DNA of 27,982 nt from DASQWC01 sp035640475 (GTDB lineage: Bacteria > Actinomycetota > JAICYB01), in NCBI GenBank assembly GCA_035640475.1, contig DASQWC010000185.1, forward strand, positions 1-27,982, in the 5' to 3' direction. Numbering within the stretch: position 1 is the stretch's first letter; each line of letters begins with the position of its first letter. This document shows, one piece after another, positions 7,523 to 14,030 of the stretch. Made by a program: the position numbers and the translations under genes. The notes under the pieces were generated by a model, which did no database searches, was not told where the DNA came from, and worked only from the letters and a program-made list of their open reading frames with translations.

Positions 7523-7795
7523 GTGAGAGGCGATCGTGTCGAGATCCTCATCGACGTGGGTGATGGGGTCCGCGCGTTCGAGGTCGTGGCTTCCAGAGAC
7601 GGCCGACGCGTCGAGGTCGCGACCGTGCGCGGGAACGTCCACGTCTCGGAGGTCACGCGCACGGGACAAGAGGTCCGGACGGCGCGGTTCATGGCTTCCC
7701 GTGTAGTCGCGATAGTCGAACACCCGGCCATCGAAGAGCGCAAGCAGTCGCAACGCAAGAAGGCGCCGAAGCCACAAGCGGCGCTCGACATCTAG
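7523..7795 (+). CDS. Hypothetical 90-aa basic protein upstream of phzF
   Basis: A 90-aa soluble protein that I do not recognise. The first 50 residues alternate hydrophobic and charged residues in a beta-rich pattern (VEILIDVG, VRAFEVVAS, RRVEVATVRGNVHVSEVTR). The C-terminus is a lysine/arginine-rich tail (EERKQSQRKKAPKPQ) that could bind nucleic acid. GTG at 7523 is the only upstream start in frame. The last base of its TAG is the first base of the PhzF-family start codon, so the two are almost certainly co-translated. Whether they share a function is unknown. Confidence 0.65.
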   Translation: MRGDRVEILIDVGDGVRAFEVVASRDGRRVEVATVRGNVHVSEVTRTGQEVRTARFMASRVVAIVEHPAIEERKQSQRKKAPKPQAALDI

Positions 7796-8580
7796 TGCGG
7801 TTACGGCAGGTCGATTCCTTCACCGGTAAGCCGTTCGCGGGCAACCCCGCGGCGGTGTGTTTGCTCGACGAGCCGCGCGATGCGGCCTGGATGCAGGACG
7901 TCGCGCTCGAGATGAACCTGTCGGAGACGGCATTCGTCGAGCGCGCGGACGGTGGCTTCGGCCTCCGCTGGTTCACGCCGGCCGTCGAGGTCGATCTGTG
8001 CGGGCATGCGACGCTTGCGTCGGCCCACGTGCTGTGGGAGGAAAGCGAGGTTCCGGCAGACGAGCCGATCACGTTCCACACACGCAGCGGTGCGCTCGTT
8101 TGTCACCAGCGCACGGATCGGCTCGAGATGGACTTTCCTTCCCGCCCGGTGGAACAGGTCCAACCGCCGGCCGGTCTGATCGAAGCCGTCGGCGTGGAGC
8201 CGAAGTCGGTCTGGCACGGGCTCGTCGGGTACTTGGTGGAGCTCGGCTCGGAGGAAGAGGTTCGCGAGGCGTCGCCCGACTTCGCGCGGCTCAAGCTGAT
8301 TCCTGACGGCTGGACGTGCATCACCGCACCGGCGACGACCGGTGGGTTCGATTTCGTCTCACGATTCTTTGCCCCCCAGGCCGGGATCGACGAAGACCCT
8401 GTGACCGGATCTGCGCATTGCGCGCTCGCCGACTTTTGGTCGCGCAAGACCGACCGCACCCAGTTCCGTGCCTACCAGTGCTCTGCGCGAGGCGGCGTCG
8501 TGTTCGCTCGTCTGGACGGCGATCGCGTCCACATCGGTGGGCAGGCCGTCACCGTGCTTCGCGGGGATTTGATCGGCTGA
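7795..8580 (+). CDS. PhzF-family isomerase/epimerase
   Basis: A 261-aa protein of the PhzF family (diaminopimelate-epimerase fold, two similar halves). Seen: VDSFTGKPFAGNPAAV at about 6-21, the catalytic glutamate E44 in LSETAF (PhzF Glu45), DLCGHAT at about 67-73, and the second-half block DEDPVTGSAHC (about 200-210). The family includes the phenazine enzyme PhzF, but most members outside phenazine clusters have unknown isomerase roles. No other phenazine gene is present, so phenazine synthesis is not implied. The start is GTG at 7795, overlapping the previous stop by one base. The following membrane-protein gene begins 21 bases after its stop and appears to have its own -10. Confidence 0.93.
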   Translation: MRLRQVDSFTGKPFAGNPAAVCLLDEPRDAAWMQDVALEMNLSETAFVERADGGFGLRWFTPAVEVDLCGHATLASAHVLWEESEVPADEPITFHTRSGALVCHQRTDRLEMDFPSRPVEQVQPPAGLIEAVGVEPKSVWHGLVGYLVELGSEEEVREASPDFARLKLIPDGWTCITAPATTGGFDFVSRFFAPQAGIDEDPVTGSAHCALADFWSRKTDRTQFRAYQCSARGGVVFARLDGDRVHIGGQAVTVLRGDLIG

Positions 8581-8588
8581 CGCCGGGG

Positions 8589-8594
8589 TAGGCT
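8589..8594 (+). promoter_or_regulatory. -10 element (TAGGCT) of a leaderless promoter for the 116-aa membrane protein
   Basis: TAGGCT ends 7 bases before ATG 8602 and there is no Shine-Dalgarno. The hexamer lies just after the PhzF stop. Confidence 0.45.
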
Positions 8595-8601
8595 CAAGCT
8601 G

Positions 8602-8952
8602 ATGGCGAGCCCTTCGAGCGGCCTCACGGTGCAGCCGACGGTGCTCGAGCAGTGGCGCGCGGCCGGCGGCGAGCGGCTGACCTACTCGGAGGTCGCGTGG
8701 ACGGGGACTGCCGTCGCGCTCATTGTTCACGCGTCATTGCACTTCTTCTCGGTCGCGATCAGCGGACTGAGCAGACTCCTCGTTCTGTTCGCTCCGGCGG
8801 AGCGGCTCGCTTTCGGCGTCACCGAAGGCGGCAATCCGCTCGCCACGTGGATGTTCCTCCTGCTCGCCGTCGCGGTGTGGGGTGCGTTGATCGGCGTTGC
8901 CGCGCTGGCGGCCGTCCACCTGATCACCGATCTCGTTCGCTCGAACGCGTAG
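8602..8952 (+). CDS. Hypothetical two-helix membrane protein
   Basis: A 116-aa protein with two hydrophobic segments, about 33-63 (VAWTGTAVALIVHASLHFF onward) and about 82-110 (WMFLLLAVAVWGALIGVAAL). A short, partly charged loop, APAERLAFGVTEGGNP, lies between them. I recognise no domain. The polar N-terminus of about 28 residues is probably cytoplasmic. The ATG at 8602 is supported by the -10 at 8589-8594 and by the absence of an earlier in-frame start. It lies 33 bases before the tandem LLM genes on the same strand and could be transcribed with them. Confidence 0.65.
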   Translation: MASPSSGLTVQPTVLEQWRAAGGERLTYSEVAWTGTAVALIVHASLHFFSVAISGLSRLLVLFAPAERLAFGVTEGGNPLATWMFLLLAVAVWGALIGVAALAAVHLITDLVRSNA

Positions 8953-8985
8953 CGCCGGACGCGGCCGAGCCGTCAGGATGAATCC

Positions 8986-9903
8986 ATGAAGGTCAAGGTC
9001 GGCATCGGACCGGGCATCGGCGCGTCGGCGGGGCTCGGCGGCGAGGGCTTCTGGAACATCATCGACTCCTGCGAGTCGATCGGATGGGACTCGCTGTGGT
9101 TCTCCGAACGCGTGGGCGGCGACGTCCTTGATCCGCTGGCCGCGATGGGAGCCGCCGTCGGCCGGTCCAAGCGTCTGAAGTACGGGACGAGCGTGCTCGT
9201 GCTTCCCGGACGGAATCCCGTGCTCCTCGCGAAGGAGCTCGCTTCGCTCGACGTGCTCTCCGACGGACGAATCATCCCGGTCTTCGGTCTGGGCTCCCCG
9301 CTGCCCTCGGAGCACGAGCTGTTCGGTGTCGCCCGGTCCGAGCGGGCGGCGCGCACGGACGAAGCGGTCGAGTTGATGGTGCGCTTATGGACCGAGGACG
9401 ACGTCACCTTCACGGGGCGCTTCTATTCCGTCACGAATCTCACGCTCCTGCCGAAACCTGTTCAGCAACCGCATCCCGACGTCTGGTTCGGTGGACACTC
9501 CGAAGCCGCCTGCAGGCGAGTGGGACGCCTCGGGACCGGCTGGCTCCCGTCCTTCATCACCTCCGCCGAGTACAAGCCCAAAGTCGACTTGATCAAAGAG
9601 ACGGCCGCGAAGCACAACCGGGAGATCGAAGAGGACCACTACGGTGCGCTCGTTCCGTACATCCCGCAGGGGCGAGAGGATGTCGCCGAGACGATCCTTT
9701 CGGTCATCGCGGCCCGGCGTCCCGACGTCGATCCGAGCGATGTCATCGTTCCCGGCGACGACGGCGAGCTGCGGGCGCGGCTCGAATCGCTCGTGACGCA
9801 GGGCGCTACCAAGTTCGTCGTGCTGCCGGCCGTCCCGCCGGTGGATTGGGGCGACGAGCTCCAGCGCATCTACGACAGCGTCGTCCGGCCGTTGGAGAGC
9901 TGA
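8986..9903 (+). CDS. LLM-class flavin/F420-dependent oxidoreductase (first of a tandem pair)
   Basis: A 305-aa luciferase-like oxidoreductase. Conserved features include WDSLWFSERVGGDVLDPL at about 33-50, TSVLVLPGRNPVLLAKELASLD, and the cofactor-pocket turn DGRIIPVFGLGSPLP. Later come PHPDVWFGGHSEAACRRVG and a C-terminal helix, RIYDSVVRPLES. The start TxxVKVGIGPGIGAS-like strand resembles the MSMEG_3544-type F420 subfamily, as far as memory allows. The start is ATG at 8986. Its TGA (9901-9903) overlaps by one base the ATG of a second, only distantly similar LLM gene, so the two are translationally coupled and may act together or form a heteromer. Confidence 0.9.
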   Translation: MKVKVGIGPGIGASAGLGGEGFWNIIDSCESIGWDSLWFSERVGGDVLDPLAAMGAAVGRSKRLKYGTSVLVLPGRNPVLLAKELASLDVLSDGRIIPVFGLGSPLPSEHELFGVARSERAARTDEAVELMVRLWTEDDVTFTGRFYSVTNLTLLPKPVQQPHPDVWFGGHSEAACRRVGRLGTGWLPSFITSAEYKPKVDLIKETAAKHNREIEEDHYGALVPYIPQGREDVAETILSVIAARRPDVDPSDVIVPGDDGELRARLESLVTQGATKFVVLPAVPPVDWGDELQRIYDSVVRPLES

Positions 9904-10925
9904 TGGGGTTCAAGGTCGACACGGTCCTCCCGCCGGGCATCGAAGCGGCCCGCGCGGCGGCGAAGAGCTTCGAGGCGATGGGCTATGACGGCCTGTACAC
10001 AGTCGAGACGACGAACGACCCGCTGCTCGACCTGGCCTTCCCGGCCGTTGAGACGACAAAGCCGATGCTGTCGAACAACCTCGCGATCGCCTTCGCACGT
10101 TCGCCGTACATGACGGCCGTCGCTGCGTGGAATCTCCAACAGGCGTCCAAGGGAAGGTTCGCGCTTGGCCTCGGCACCCAGGTGAAGGGGCACATCACGC
10201 GGCGGTTCGGGATGACCTGGGACTCGCCGGGACCCCGCTTTCGTGAGTACGTCGAAATGTGCAAGGAGCTGTGGTCGGCGTGGCAGGAGCGTCGTCCCGC
10301 GCAGTACCGCGGGAAGTTCTACCAGTCGACTGTCAATAACCCGTTCTTCACGCCCGGACCGATCTCCTACGACGCGCCGAAGGTGTTCATCGCGGCGATC
10401 AATTCGTACAACGCCCAGAGCGTCGGTCTCGTTGCCGACGGCATCCTGATCCATCCGCTGCACTCACCGAAGTACATCGATGAGCACCTCATGCCCAACA
10501 TCGAGAAGGGCCTGGCGAAGTCGGGACGGAAGCGCGAGGACATCACCGTCATCTCGCCCGTGTTCCTTGCCGTCGGCGACACCGACGAGCAGGTGCAGAC
10601 GGCGGCCGCATTCGTGAAGCAGCAGGTCGCCTTCTACGGGTCGACGAGAACCTACGCGAAGATCTTCGAGACCCACGGCTGGGACGACACGCCGCCGAAG
10701 CTCCACGAGAAGATGGCCAAGGGCGACATGGCGTCGATGCCCGACGAGATCACCGACGAGATGGTCGCCACGTTCGCCGTCACCGGAAAAACCGACGACG
10801 CCGTCGACGAGATCAAGCGGCGCTATGCGGGCCGGGCCGACCGCATCTACTTCTACAACCTGTTCGCCACGCCGCTGGGCGACGAAGGGCGCCAACGAGA
10901 GCTCATCTCGGCGCTTTCTTCTTAG
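9903..10925 (+). CDS. LLM-class F420-dependent oxidoreductase, MSMEG_2256-like (second of the tandem pair)
   Basis: A 340-aa protein. The start is ATG at 9903 (TGATG overlap with the preceding LLM gene); the open frame extends further upstream but only as a shadow of that gene. KVDTVLPPG at the N-terminus, NNLAIAFARSPYMTAVAAW at about 60-78, GRFALGLGTQVKGHITRRFG at about 86-105, the long insert FRGKFY-like QYRGKFYQSTVNNPFF, and ADGILIHPLHSPKYI fit the F420 subfamily typified by MSMEG_2256. Such proteins are expected to move hydride between F420 and an organic substrate. The last 23 bases overlap a small gene on the opposite strand. Confidence 0.9.
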   Translation: MGFKVDTVLPPGIEAARAAAKSFEAMGYDGLYTVETTNDPLLDLAFPAVETTKPMLSNNLAIAFARSPYMTAVAAWNLQQASKGRFALGLGTQVKGHITRRFGMTWDSPGPRFREYVEMCKELWSAWQERRPAQYRGKFYQSTVNNPFFTPGPISYDAPKVFIAAINSYNAQSVGLVADGILIHPLHSPKYIDEHLMPNIEKGLAKSGRKREDITVISPVFLAVGDTDEQVQTAAAFVKQQVAFYGSTRTYAKIFETHGWDDTPPKLHEKMAKGDMASMPDEITDEMVATFAVTGKTDDAVDEIKRRYAGRADRIYFYNLFATPLGDEGRQRELISALSS

Positions 10926-11082
10926 CCTGCTTCGCTCTCCAATTCCGCTTCGCCTGGCCGGCCAGCATCACATCGGGATGGTGCTTCCAGTAGTGCAGGC
11001 GTGACGCGGCCGCAACGCTCATGTCCTTAGCGCGCGGACGAATCGTCGCTCCGCACATGCGGCAGTGTCCGGATCGGGCCAT
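10903..11082 (-). CDS. Small basic CxxC protein (59 aa)
   Basis: A short minus-strand gene. ATG at 11080-11082 is preceded by GGGGAGG, 5-6 bases upstream, a strong Shine-Dalgarno. TGA is at 10903-10905. The 59-aa product begins MARSGHCRMCGATIR, with C7 and C10 forming a CxxC knuckle. H6, H30, H34 and H35 could complete a metal site. The C-terminal 20 residues are strongly basic (RNWRAKQAKKKAPR). This looks like a small zinc-binding, nucleic-acid- or ribosome-associated protein, but that is inference; I recognise no family. It overlaps the 3' end of the convergent LLM gene by 23 bases. Confidence 0.6.
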   Translation of the reverse strand: MARSGHCRMCGATIRPRAKDMSVAAASRLHYWKHHPDVMLAGQAKRNWRAKQAKKKAPR

Positions 11083-11121
11083 GGCGACCTCCCCGTCGTG
11101 GGGAAGTCGGGTGGGAAGGAG

Positions 11122-11391
11122 CTAGACCTTAGCGCCGAGCGGCGACACGAGCGCGGCGCGCCCGGCGGCCGCCGCTTTTTTTCGGAGCGCCGTGCGGATC
11201 AGCTGGGTGGCGGCCACCGAGCCGAAGGCAACCATCGGCAGGGTCAGCGGCCACGCCAGAGCCAGGACGCTCGCAGCGGCGACGAGGTAGGCAGTCCTTA
11301 TCCCTTCGCCGGCCGTGATACGACCCAGCAGCAGGGAGAACGCGACGGACAGCGCCACTGCGATCCCGAAGTAGCCCCAGACAAATCTCAT
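11122..11391 (-). CDS. Hypothetical two-helix membrane protein (89 aa)
   Basis: An 89-aa protein with hydrophobic helices at about 3-21 (VWGYFGIAVALSVAFSLLL) and about 33-62 (TAYLVAAASVLALAWPLTL onward). A basic, alanine-rich C-terminus follows (RTALRKKAAAAGRAAL). I chose ATG at 11391 rather than GTG at 11418 because AGGGGGC lies just upstream of the ATG at a workable spacing and the longer form adds only nine polar residues. No domain is recognised. It is one of four small minus-strand genes here, with only 39 bases to the next. Confidence 0.65.
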   Translation of the reverse strand: MRFVWGYFGIAVALSVAFSLLLGRITAGEGIRTAYLVAAASVLALAWPLTLPMVAFGSVAATQLIRTALRKKAAAAGRAALVSPLGAKV

Positions 11392-11478
11392 CGCTGCCCC
11401 CTGTTGCCTCTGGCTCACCCTAGGGGGCGATGGAGACGGCGTCTGTGACCTAGTGCATACAGCCGAGGCGGGGTTTGC

Positions 11479-11751
11479 TCAAGACCGGCGGCGAATGAAC
11501 CAGGATCGGCCGCTGCCGATGAAGCCGAGGTCGAGGGCCGCGGCGAGGACGACGATCACGAGATGGACGCCTCCCACCGAGCCCCGTGTGTTGTGGGCCC
11601 ACGCCCAGGCCAGTGTCGTCGTCGGAAGGAAGAAGAACCCGAGGAGGGGCCACAGGAAGCTGTCGAAAGCTCGTCCGATGTAGTCGGTGAAGAGCACGAG
11701 CAGGACGATGAGACCCGGGGCAGCCCCAGCCCGCCCACCAACAGAAGACAC
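11479..11751 (-). CDS. Small actinobacterial-type membrane protein (90 aa)
   Basis: A 90-aa protein with two or three hydrophobic helices, at about 12-28, 32-52 and 61-78. The segments FTDYIGRAFDSFLWPLLGFFFLP and TTTLAWAWAHN, followed by LVIVVLAAALDLG, resemble a widespread uncharacterised actinobacterial membrane protein family with an aromatic GFxFLPxTTL motif. I know no function. The start is GTG at 11751, placed where the hydrophobic reading begins; the frame stays open further upstream but as a shadow of the DUF2238-like gene. The gene begins 14 bases after that gene's stop on the same strand, so the two are probably one operon. Confidence 0.65.
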   Translation of the reverse strand: MSSVGGRAGAAPGLIVLLVLFTDYIGRAFDSFLWPLLGFFFLPTTTLAWAWAHNTRGSVGGVHLVIVVLAAALDLGFIGSGRSWFIRRRS

Positions 11752-11765
11752 GGCACGACGGGAGC

Positions 11766-12356
11766 CTAAGTCGTTCGGTTCACACGGAGCCAAATTGCGA
11801 CCGACGCCGTGCCGAGCGCGTTGAAGATCAAGTCGTAGCCCGTGTTGACGAACCCGCCGACATTCGTCTGGGTCAGTCGGCTGATGATGAACTCGACGAC
11901 CTCGTTGATCGCACCGAAGCCCATACCGCCGAGCCAGACGATCACTGCGATGGCGGTCGTCACCGTCGGAATCCCAGCGCGTCGACGAAGGACCTGCCAG
12001 CACAACGCCGTGGTCGCCCCGAAGCCGAACGCGTGGACAAGACGGTCGTAGCGGAGCACAGGGACTCCCCATGAGACGTTGTAGAGCACCGCTTCGGTGA
12101 ACTCGATCAAGCCGCCCGCCATGTGGAGAAACCCCCACGCGGCGAGCGACCAGAGCAGGCCCCGTGAGAAGCCAACGGTGGCATGCGCGCGGGCAACGAC
12201 CAGGCCGACGACGACGATCGTCACCGCGTAGGCGATCGTGAGCCGGCTGCCCGCCAGCAATCCGTACGCCAGGAATCCGACGAGGTATGCAACGCCGAAG
12301 GCGACAATCGATATGTGCTGCCGTGCAGCTTCGCGTACGCGCAAACGCTCGCTCAT
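11766..12356 (-). CDS. DUF2238 (YjdF-like) integral membrane protein
   Basis: A 196-aa protein with about six hydrophobic helices. The family signature is visible: RYDRLVHAFGFG after the third or fourth helix (about 127-138), then GAINEVVEFI (about 165-174) and TGYDLIFNALGT (about 190-201 counted from the longer start). These acidic and histidine residues inside helices are conserved in DUF2238/YjdF proteins, whose function is unknown. I took ATG at 12356 because the upstream ATG at 12398 would overlap thiS. The 25-base gap to thiS is a divergent promoter region. Confidence 0.8.
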   Translation of the reverse strand: MSERLRVREAARQHISIVAFGVAYLVGFLAYGLLAGSRLTIAYAVTIVVVGLVVARAHATVGFSRGLLWSLAAWGFLHMAGGLIEFTEAVLYNVSWGVPVLRYDRLVHAFGFGATTALCWQVLRRRAGIPTVTTAIAVIVWLGGMGFGAINEVVEFIISRLTQTNVGGFVNTGYDLIFNALGTASVAIWLRVNRTT

Positions 12357-12367
12357 TGATGCAGTGT

Positions 12368-12373
12368 TACGGT
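12368..12373 (+). promoter_or_regulatory. thiS: -10 element (TACGGT) of a leaderless promoter for thiS
   Basis: TACGGT ends 8 bases before ATG 12382 with no Shine-Dalgarno. It lies in the 25-base space shared with the divergent DUF2238-like gene. No thiamine (TPP) riboswitch can fit between it and the start. Confidence 0.4.
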
Positions 12374-12381
12374 CGCTTGAG

Positions 12382-12582
12382 ATGAACGTCACGGTCAACG
12401 GAAAGCCTCGCGATGTTGCGGACGGCGCAACGGTCGCGACGCTCGTCGAGTCTCTCGGCCTCGGCCCGCGTCAGATCGTCGTCGAACACAACGGCGAGGC
12501 GGTTGAGCGAGATCGATTCGTCCATGTTCGGTTGGCTCCCGGTGACGTCCTGGAGATTGTCAGACCCGTGCAAGGCGGATGA
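12382..12582 (+). CDS. thiS: ThiS sulfur carrier protein
   Basis: A 66-aa ubiquitin-fold protein: MNVTVNGKPRDV, ATVATLVESLGL, VVEHNGEAVERDRF, LAPGDVLEIVRPVQGG. The C-terminal Gly-Gly is adenylated and converted to thiocarboxylate as sulfur donor for the thiamine thiazole ring. Its length is typical for ThiS. The VNG and Gly-Gly features, and the overlap with thiE, favour ThiS over MoaD. The start is ATG at 12382. The TGA overlaps the thiE ATG by 4 bases (ATGA). thiG, thiO and thiF are not in the window, so thiazole synthase must be elsewhere. Confidence 0.9.
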   Translation: MNVTVNGKPRDVADGATVATLVESLGLGPRQIVVEHNGEAVERDRFVHVRLAPGDVLEIVRPVQGG

Positions 12583-13217
12583 AGGTTTCAGAACGCAAAG
12601 GGGCGCTCGATCGGGCCAAGCTGTACCTCGTTGCTCCCGGGGAGCTACCGCTTGATCTCCTGCAGTCGGTGATCGAAGCCGGCGTCGATGTCGTCCAGCT
12701 CCGTATGAAAGACGCCGACGCCGCCGAGATCATCGAGATCGGCGATCAGTTCCGCGGCGAGTGCGAACGAGCCAACGTGCTCTTCGTCGTGAACGACCGT
12801 CCCGATATCGCGCTCGCGCTCGGCGCCGACGGAGTTCATCTCGGCCAGGACGACGTCCCGCCGGCCGTCGCGCGCGACATCGTCGGCCCGGACGTCGTCA
12901 TTGGTCGGTCGACTCATTCCATCGACGACATCGAGCGGGCACGCCAGGAGCACGGCGACGGGGTCGCCGATTACATCGCGGTGGGGCCCGTGTACGAGAC
13001 GCCGACGGCCCCGGGGAGGCCCGGCGTGGGCCTCGACCTGCTCGGCACGGCCGCCGAGACCGTCGGTTTTCCGTGGTTCGCGATCGGCGGGATCAACCCC
13101 CGCAACGTCGGGGGGATCGTCGAGGCCGGCGCGCGACGCATCGTGGTCGTCCGGGCGATCACCGAAGCCGCCGATCCCATCGGTGCCGTCGAACAGCTGC
13201 GCGCAGCACTCCGGTGA
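12579..13217 (+). CDS. thiE: Thiamine-phosphate synthase ThiE
   Basis: A 212-aa TIM-barrel enzyme that joins hydroxymethylpyrimidine diphosphate and thiazole phosphate to give thiamine phosphate. Motifs in order: VVQLRMKD (about 38-45), VNDRPDIAL (71-79), VHLGQDDVP (86-94), GRSTHS (109-114), DYIAVGPVYETPTAPG (131-146), AIGGIN (168-173) and GARRIVVVRAI (184-194). All pyrophosphate- and thiazole-binding residues I know of appear present. The start is ATG at 12579, coupled to thiS. Its TGA is overlapped by the GTG of the next gene (GTGA). Together with thiS it forms a compact thiamine unit. Confidence 0.95.
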   Translation: MKVSERKGALDRAKLYLVAPGELPLDLLQSVIEAGVDVVQLRMKDADAAEIIEIGDQFRGECERANVLFVVNDRPDIALALGADGVHLGQDDVPPAVARDIVGPDVVIGRSTHSIDDIERARQEHGDGVADYIAVGPVYETPTAPGRPGVGLDLLGTAAETVGFPWFAIGGINPRNVGGIVEAGARRIVVVRAITEAADPIGAVEQLRAALR

Positions 13218-13579
13218 ATGCGCTCTTTGTCTACGGACTGCTGAAGCCCGGGTTCTCGTTGCACCACGTCGCCGAGCCGTTCGTCACAAAAGTGATCCCC
13301 GGCCGCAGTCGCGGCCGGCTCTACGACGCGGGCGTTCCGGCGGCACGGTTCGACGAGGACGGTCTCATCGAAGGATTCGTCCTGTGGCTCGATCGCGAGC
13401 GTCTCGACGAGGCTTTCCGAATCCTCGACGACCTCGAGGACGAGGGAACCGAGTACCGGCGAGTACCCATCGAGGTCCAGACCGAGGGCGGGACCGTGTC
13501 CTCGTGGGCGTACGAGTATCTGCTCCCGGTCGAGGGGCGGCCCGCAGCCGGCACGGCGTGGTTTAGTTTGATAATCTAA
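13214..13579 (+). CDS. Gamma-glutamylcyclotransferase (GGCT/AIG2)-like protein
   Basis: A 121-aa protein of the GGCT-like fold. The signature VYGLLKPGF (residues 6-14) is the family's substrate-binding YGxLk/rxG loop. GRLYDAGVPAARF and LDDLEDEGTEYRRV are the other conserved blocks; an acidic residue in the latter is the likely general base. Relatives cyclise gamma-glutamyl amines or peptides to 5-oxoproline, but many short bacterial members are uncharacterised. The start is GTG at 13214, sharing GTGA with the thiE stop. The 3' end overlaps the operator/promoter of the marR gene. A hairpin, CCGGCCGC-AGTC-GCGGCCGG, lies inside the gene at 13299-13318. Confidence 0.8.
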   Translation: MNALFVYGLLKPGFSLHHVAEPFVTKVIPGRSRGRLYDAGVPAARFDEDGLIEGFVLWLDRERLDEAFRILDDLEDEGTEYRRVPIEVQTEGGTVSSWAYEYLLPVEGRPAAGTAWFSLII

Positions 13580-13582
13580 CTA
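13564..13582. promoter_or_regulatory. MarR-type operator overlapping a -10 box
   Basis: TAGTTTGATAATCTAACTA is a 19-base palindrome with one mismatched pair around a central base, typical in length and AT-rich character of MarR operators. It stands out in a very GC-rich region. It ends one base before the GTG of the marR gene at 13584. It contains GATAAT (13570-13575), a good -10 match, so a bound repressor would block RNA polymerase directly. Confidence 0.75.
13570..13575 (+). promoter_or_regulatory. -10 element (GATAAT) for the marR-ABC exporter operon
   Basis: It matches the TATAAT consensus at five of six positions and ends 8 bases before GTG 13584. Transcription should start at or beside the GTG, making a leaderless mRNA. 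No TTGACA-like -35 is visible at normal spacing. Confidence 0.6.
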
Positions 13583-13583
13583 T

Positions 13584-14030
13584 GTGACCCACGAACCATC
13601 CGCGCAGCGCTGCGGCCGTGTGGCCGCGCGTCTGGCCAAGGTGGTCGAGCGAGCGCTGACCGAGCTCGATCTCTCCCTTGCCCAGTACCGGCTGCTCGGC
13701 AACCTCTCCGACGGGCCGTCCCAGGCCTCCACGCTTGCCGAGCGGCTGATCGTCAGCCGGCCGAGCGTCACGGCGCTCGCGGACGGACTCGTCGAACGGG
13801 GCCTTGTGACGCGTCAAGGTGTCGAAGGCGACAGGCGCCGGGTCATGCACGTGCTCACACCGGCCGGGAAGGTGATGCTCGGCGATGCCGACCGAGCCAT
13901 CGAGGCCCGTCTCGAGAACCTGGCGTCCGAGATCGGTGAGCCCGACCGGCGACGCGCCTACAAGGGGCTGGATGCATGGGGCCGCGCGCTCGACGCCTTC
14001 CGCGCGCGCACGGTCCGAGGTGTTTCGTGA
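13584..14030 (+). CDS. MarR-family transcriptional regulator
   Basis: A 148-aa winged-helix regulator: dimerisation helices at both ends, a helix-turn-helix at about 47-70 (SQASTLAERLIVSRPSVTALADGL split around the turn) and a wing at about 76-92 with GDRRRVMHVLTPAGK. This is the normal MarR length and DRR wing motif. The start is GTG at 13584, the only start compatible with the operator/-10 region just upstream. It overlaps the first ABC gene at its stop (GTGATG). The context says it represses its own operon and is released by a small ligand, probably one the exporter carries. The ligand cannot be read. Confidence 0.95.
   Translation: MTHEPSAQRCGRVAARLAKVVERALTELDLSLAQYRLLGNLSDGPSQASTLAERLIVSRPSVTALADGLVERGLVTRQGVEGDRRRVMHVLTPAGKVMLGDADRAIEARLENLASEIGEPDRRRAYKGLDAWGRALDAFRARTVRGVS

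Noticed and set aside
7795..8580. Phenazine biosynthesis cluster suggested by the PhzF-like gene
   Set aside because: No other phenazine gene is present, and most PhzF-family proteins are not in phenazine pathways.
13299..13318. Hairpin CCGGCCGC-AGTC-GCGGCCGG in the GGCT-like gene
   Set aside because: Only 8-base arms encoding Gly-Arg-Ser-Arg-Gly-Arg; plausible by chance at this GC and unrelated to the A/B/C elements.
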